From Erysipelotrichaceae bacterium (GTDB taxonomy: Bacteria; Bacillota_I; Bacilli_A; Erysipelotrichales; Erysipelotrichaceae), in the NCBI GenBank assembly GCA_027449005.1, contig DAIDML010000069.1:1-18797 (forward strand): 18,797 nucleotides of DNA, given 5' to 3'. Shown here in pieces: positions 16,823 to 18,797 of the stretch. Each line of letters begins with the position of its first letter. The stretch's first letter is position 1. The position numbers and the translations under genes were made by a program. Below the pieces are notes generated by a model, which had not been told where the DNA came from, ran no database searches, and saw nothing but the letters and a program-made list of their open reading frames with translations.

Positions 16823-17053
16823 TTAGTCGGCTACGTATGGAATTAAAGCCATTTGACGAGCGCGCTTGATTGCGGTCGCAAGCATACGTTGGTATTTCGC
16901 ATTTGTCCCTGTCACACGTCTAGGGATAATTTTACCATTAGCTGAAATAAAACGTTTTAATAATTCAACGTCTTTATAGTCAATAACAGTAATGTTGTTT
17001 TTAGTGAAATAACAAACTTTTTTGCGAGCAACACGTTGTTTTTTGAATGCCAT
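16823..17053 (-). CDS. rpsR: Small ribosomal subunit protein bS18
   Basis: A 30S platform protein that binds 16S rRNA together with bS6. It has 76 residues, the usual length. The central block [16 protein letters not shown] and the C-terminal signature [15 protein letters not shown]...[13 protein letters not shown] are diagnostic. Only one cysteine is present (Cys13), so it is the zinc-free form. AAGGAG lies a few bases before ATG 17053. It ends the rpsF-ssb-rpsR operon, and a terminator follows. Confidence 0.98.
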   Translation of the reverse strand: MAFKKQRVARKKVCYFTKNNITVIDYKDVELLKRFISANGKIIPRRVTGTNAKYQRMLATAIKRARQMALIPYVAD

Positions 17054-17073
17054 GTTTCTCTCCTTTCAGATGA

Positions 17074-17544
17074 CTAGAACGGTAAGTCATCACTTGAAAT
17101 ATCTAATAATGGTCCATCTGAATCATCACTTGATGCGAAGTCCGCATAAGGATCGGATACAGTGTAATTGCTGGATGATTGAGAATAAGGATTGGAATAT
17201 GAAGCTTGTTGAGTTGGTTGTGAAGTGGAAGATGAGCGTGAATCTAGGAAGTTAAAGTTTTCCACTAAGACTTCTTGTACATACACTTTCTTTCCATCAC
17301 GATCATCATAGCTACGAGAGACGTTACGTCCTTCAACTTGAATGAGTGATCCCTTCTTCATATACTGAGCAATAATGTCTGCTCCTTTTTCCCATACCGT
17401 ACAACTGATGTAGTCAACTTGCTCATTACCACCGTATTTACGACTACTTGCGAGCGTAAAACTCAAGACGGACTTTCCGTTTTGGGTTTTTCTTAATTCA
17501 GGATCGCGGGTAAATCGACCGATGATGATTGCTTTATTGAGCAT
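17074..17544 (-). CDS. ssb: Single-stranded DNA-binding protein
   Basis: It coats single-stranded DNA and recruits replication and repair proteins. It has 156 residues. The N-terminal OB fold (about 1-105) begins MLNKAIIIGRFTRDPELR and contains VDYISCTVWEKGAD and IQVEGRN. A Ser/Gln/Asn-rich disordered linker follows (about 107-145), then the acidic tip ending DDLPF, the protein-interaction motif, all as in Bacillus SsbA. AAGGAG lies six bases before ATG 17544. Its place between rpsF and rpsR is the standard Bacillota operon. The intact tip and position favour the housekeeping SSB, not a mobile-element paralogue. Confidence 0.98.
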   Translation of the reverse strand: MLNKAIIIGRFTRDPELRKTQNGKSVLSFTLASSRKYGGNEQVDYISCTVWEKGADIIAQYMKKGSLIQVEGRNVSRSYDDRDGKKVYVQEVLVENFNFLDSRSSSTSQPTQQASYSNPYSQSSSNYTVSDPYADFASSDDSDGPLLDISSDDLPF

Positions 17545-17554
17545 GGTTGTCTCC

Positions 17555-17845
17555 TTATTTGTCTTCTAAGTTAACGATTAAGAAACGGACTAAGTTCGCA
17601 TTGATACGATTTAAACGATCAAGTTCTTTTACCGTGTCTTGGTCTGCTTCGAAGTTCATTAATACATAGTAACCTTTTGTCATATGATTGATTTCATATG
17701 CAAATTCACGTACGCCCCACTCAGTGACCTCACTCACAACACCTTTACCTGCGGTAACAATGTTCTTCATGTTTTCAATGACGTCTTGGCGTGCGGCTTC
17801 TTCAACAGAAGCGTTAATAATGTACAGAATTTCATACTTGCGCAT
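17555..17845 (-). CDS. rpsF: Small ribosomal subunit protein bS6
   Basis: A 30S platform protein partnering bS18. The start ATG 17845 gives 96 residues (family about 95-100); AAGGAGG lies seven bases upstream. An in-frame start at 17884 would read through the leader hairpin and is rejected. MRKYEILYIINAS at the N-terminus, WGVREFAYEINHMTKGYYVLMNF in the middle (read in two halves, WGVREFAYEI and MTKGYYVLMNF) and ANLVRFLIV near the end are the bS6 signatures. It is the first gene of rpsF-ssb-rpsR, with its own promoter and a structured leader that may mediate feedback by the bS6:bS18 pair. Confidence 0.97.
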   Translation of the reverse strand: MRKYEILYIINASVEEAARQDVIENMKNIVTAGKGVVSEVTEWGVREFAYEINHMTKGYYVLMNFEADQDTVKELDRLNRINANLVRFLIVNLEDK

Positions 17846-17910
17846 GTGTACACCTCCTTTTGGTCTATTGGCCTTTTCAGGCAAGGAGTAAATAGTTCAT
17901 ATCTACTCGT
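17846..17910 (-). promoter_or_regulatory. rpsF 5' leader with a fold that can hide the ribosome binding site (candidate bS6:bS18 autoregulatory leader)
   Basis: In the predicted message CUCCUU (complement of 17883-17888) can pair perfectly with AAGGAG of the rpsF ribosome binding site (complement of 17854-17859). Directly inside lies a GCCU-GAAA-AGGC hairpin with a GNRA tetraloop, leaving an 11-nt asymmetric bulge on the 3' side. rpsF leaders in many bacteria bind bS6:bS18, but the conserved CCG I recall for that motif is not visible, so the assignment is tentative. Confidence 0.4.
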
Positions 17911-17916
17911 TGTATT

Positions 17917-17945
17917 AGAATAACAGAAAAGGAGTTAAAAGTAAA
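17917..17945 (-). promoter_or_regulatory. Promoter of rpsF-ssb-rpsR
   Basis: On the minus strand TTTACT (complement of 17940-17945), a 17-bp spacer and TATTCT (complement of 17917-17922) with TGT before it (extended -10) make a moderate sigma-A promoter. Transcription would start near 17910, giving a leader of about 65 nt. It is divergent from the promoter of the + strand gene at 18021. Confidence 0.5.
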
Positions 17946-17973
17946 GAAGAGAAGGGATTAAATCAAAGGAATG

Positions 17974-18002
17974 ATGTCACTCTTTTAGCGATATGATATA
18001 AT
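17974..18002 (+). promoter_or_regulatory. Sigma-A promoter of the fusion-protein gene
   Basis: ATGTCA (17974-17979), a 17-bp spacer and a perfect TATAAT (17997-18002) preceded by TGA (extended -10). This is the strongest -10 in the window. The predicted leader is only about 12 nt and begins at the ribosome binding site. Confidence 0.7.
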
Positions 18003-18020
18003 GCTTTGCGAGGTGACATT

Positions 18021-18797
18021 ATGCATAAAGCCGTTGTTCTTGGATCCAATTATTATATCGCCCTTTCTGTCTTTCGCTCACTTAAAGCTTTTGGTGTGCC
18101 TACGGTCGCTGCTGACTATGATATCACCTCATGTTATGCTCATGTATCCAAGGGTTGTGATGAGTGGGTGTATGTTCGAGATTATAAATTGGATGAGGAA
18201 GGATTCATTGATGATTTAGTGAGTTACGCCTCTAAACAGATGTTAAGACCTGTTCTTTTCCCTTGTGCTGATCCTTATGTGGAACTCATTGATCGTCATT
18301 ACAGTCGTTTATCTCAAGTGTTTTTACTCACCTATCGTACTCCTGGACTTGCTACGCAAGTCTTGGATAAAAGCAGTGTTGATTTGGTGTGTGTGGGGTC
18401 AATGAATGAGCGTATGCAAGAACAGATGATTTTATGGCTTACTCCATTTAAAGAAGCATTGACTCAACGTATCCAACATGATCAAGGTATGCTTTGGTTT
18501 GGTAACAGTTGTGAGATATTAGGACATAAAATCATCCATTCAAATAAAGAAACATTAGGACTTAATCTGTATTCATTTGTGGTGAATCAAGAAAGCATTA
18601 AACGCTACAATGCATTGGTCGGTATTGAAACGAAATATGGGTTAATTCTAGGTCATAAAAGCACGTTCTCCTTATTCACCAAAACAGAGGACACACCTAG
18701 TTTTGGCAAGGTTGTGCATGGCTTTGGACATCATCTAAGTGATCCAATGGAAGGCATTCATGATCATCACATGATTGCTTGTTCACTGCTTGGGCCT
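18021..18797 (+). CDS. Partial gene: pre-ATP-grasp-like domain fused to a GatD-like domain lacking the glutaminase residues
   Basis: The frame is open from ATG 18021 to the window edge (259 codons, no stop), with AGGTGA four bases before the start. Residues 1-117 look like the N-terminal nucleotide-fold part of ATP-grasp carboxylate-amine ligases: AVVLGSNYYIALSVFRSLKAF, then LRPVLFPCADPYVELI, up to LDK at 115-117, where such enzymes normally enter the ATP-grasp fold. From about residue 119 it resembles GatD, the glutaminase partner of MurT: VDLVCVGSMNERMQEQ for DIFFIGGGSDREQ, GMLWFGNSCEILG for GLTICGGYQFLG, YGLILGHKS for the GTIVGFENH region, FGKVVHGFGHHLSDPMEGI for the GYGNN...EGI region, and CSLLGP for YLHGP. 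In this alignment, made from memory of S. aureus GatD, the nucleophile Cys becomes Gly161 (a Cys sits three residues later, at 164) and the catalytic His becomes Leu257. It may be a pseudo-glutaminase fusion, a gene-deletion product or an assembly chimera. The ATP-grasp core is absent from the visible part. Confidence 0.6.
   Translation, partial: MHKAVVLGSNYYIALSVFRSLKAFGVPTVAADYDITSCYAHVSKGCDEWVYVRDYKLDEEGFIDDLVSYASKQMLRPVLFPCADPYVELIDRHYSRLSQVFLLTYRTPGLATQVLDKSSVDLVCVGSMNERMQEQMILWLTPFKEALTQRIQHDQGMLWFGNSCEILGHKIIHSNKETLGLNLYSFVVNQESIKRYNALVGIETKYGLILGHKSTFSLFTKTEDTPSFGKVVHGFGHHLSDPMEGIHDHHMIACSLLGP

Noticed and set aside
17555..17884. Longer reading frame for rpsF starting 13 codons upstream
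   Set aside because: It would translate the leader hairpin and the AAGGAGG; bS6 proteins begin with MRKYE-like sequence at 17845.
18001..18219. Short + strand frame of 72 codons at the right edge
   Set aside because: It is out of frame with the 259-codon open frame from 18021, which has the ribosome binding site and domain similarity; the short frame begins in the -10 box.
1..18797. Mollicute code with TGA as tryptophan
   Set aside because: TGA terminates rlmH, gdpP and yybS exactly at expected ends, and Trp is encoded by TGG throughout.
1..18797. CRISPR arrays, tRNA/rRNA genes, insertion sequences, prophage or attachment sites
   Set aside because: No regularly spaced repeats, no tRNA-like cloverleaf in the gaps, no transposase or integrase frame and no flanking direct repeats were seen by eye.

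Overview
This window reads as a low-to-moderate G+C Gram-positive-type chromosome (Bacillota or a relative such as the Acholeplasma/Erysipelotrichia side of the tree; the exact taxon is inference). The evidence is strong AGGAGG-type ribosome binding sites, sigma-A-like promoters, and the Bacillus-like order rpsF-ssb-rpsR-yybS-gdpP-rplI-dnaB followed by walJ-rlmH. TGA ends rlmH, gdpP and yybS at the expected family C-termini, so the Mycoplasma/Spiroplasma code (TGA = Trp) does not apply. No tRNA, rRNA, CRISPR array or insertion sequence was seen, and no gene-free stretch exceeds 300 bases.

Left part (1-8961): an alpha-glucan (glycogen/maltodextrin) block. The 3' end of a + strand GH13-type glycosidase converges, through a shared bidirectional terminator, on a minus-strand series. 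In transcription order this is ptsH (HPr), pgcA-type phosphoglucomutase, glgB (branching enzyme), glgP (glycogen phosphorylase) and pulA (type I pullulanase). Together these enzymes can branch a cytoplasmic alpha-glucan, phosphorolyse it to glucose-1-phosphate, debranch it and convert glucose-1-phosphate to glucose-6-phosphate. No glgC or glgA is present here. Intrinsic terminators separate ptsH|pgcA, pgcA|glgB and glgP|pulA, so this is a set of short units rather than one operon.

Middle (9051-9452): a small + strand four-helix membrane protein of unknown function, divergent from ptsH. It overlaps the end of rlmH tail to tail. Its lysine-run codons appear to serve on the other strand as the T-tract of the rlmH terminator.

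Right part (9440-17945): a minus-strand housekeeping block of ten genes, rpsF-ssb-rpsR, then terminator, then yybS-gdpP-rplI-dnaB-(M23 peptidase)-walJ-rlmH. Genes from yybS on overlap or nearly touch, implying translational coupling. The block covers ribosomal proteins bS6, bS18 and bL9, SSB and the replicative helicase, cyclic di-AMP breakdown, a wall-hydrolase-like secreted peptidase, the WalJ metallo-beta-lactamase-fold protein and 23S rRNA methylation. The rpsF leader can fold so as to hide its own ribosome binding site.

Right edge (18021-18797, + strand, running off the window): the most unusual object. One uninterrupted frame carries an N-terminal domain resembling the pre-ATP-grasp part of carboxylate-amine ligases. 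It is joined at about residue 118 to a domain resembling GatD, the glutaminase of the MurT/GatD lipid II amidation complex. Both expected glutaminase catalytic residues (Cys and His) appear to be replaced. It has a near-ideal promoter and ribosome binding site. It may be a real fusion pseudoenzyme, a deletion product or an assembly chimera.
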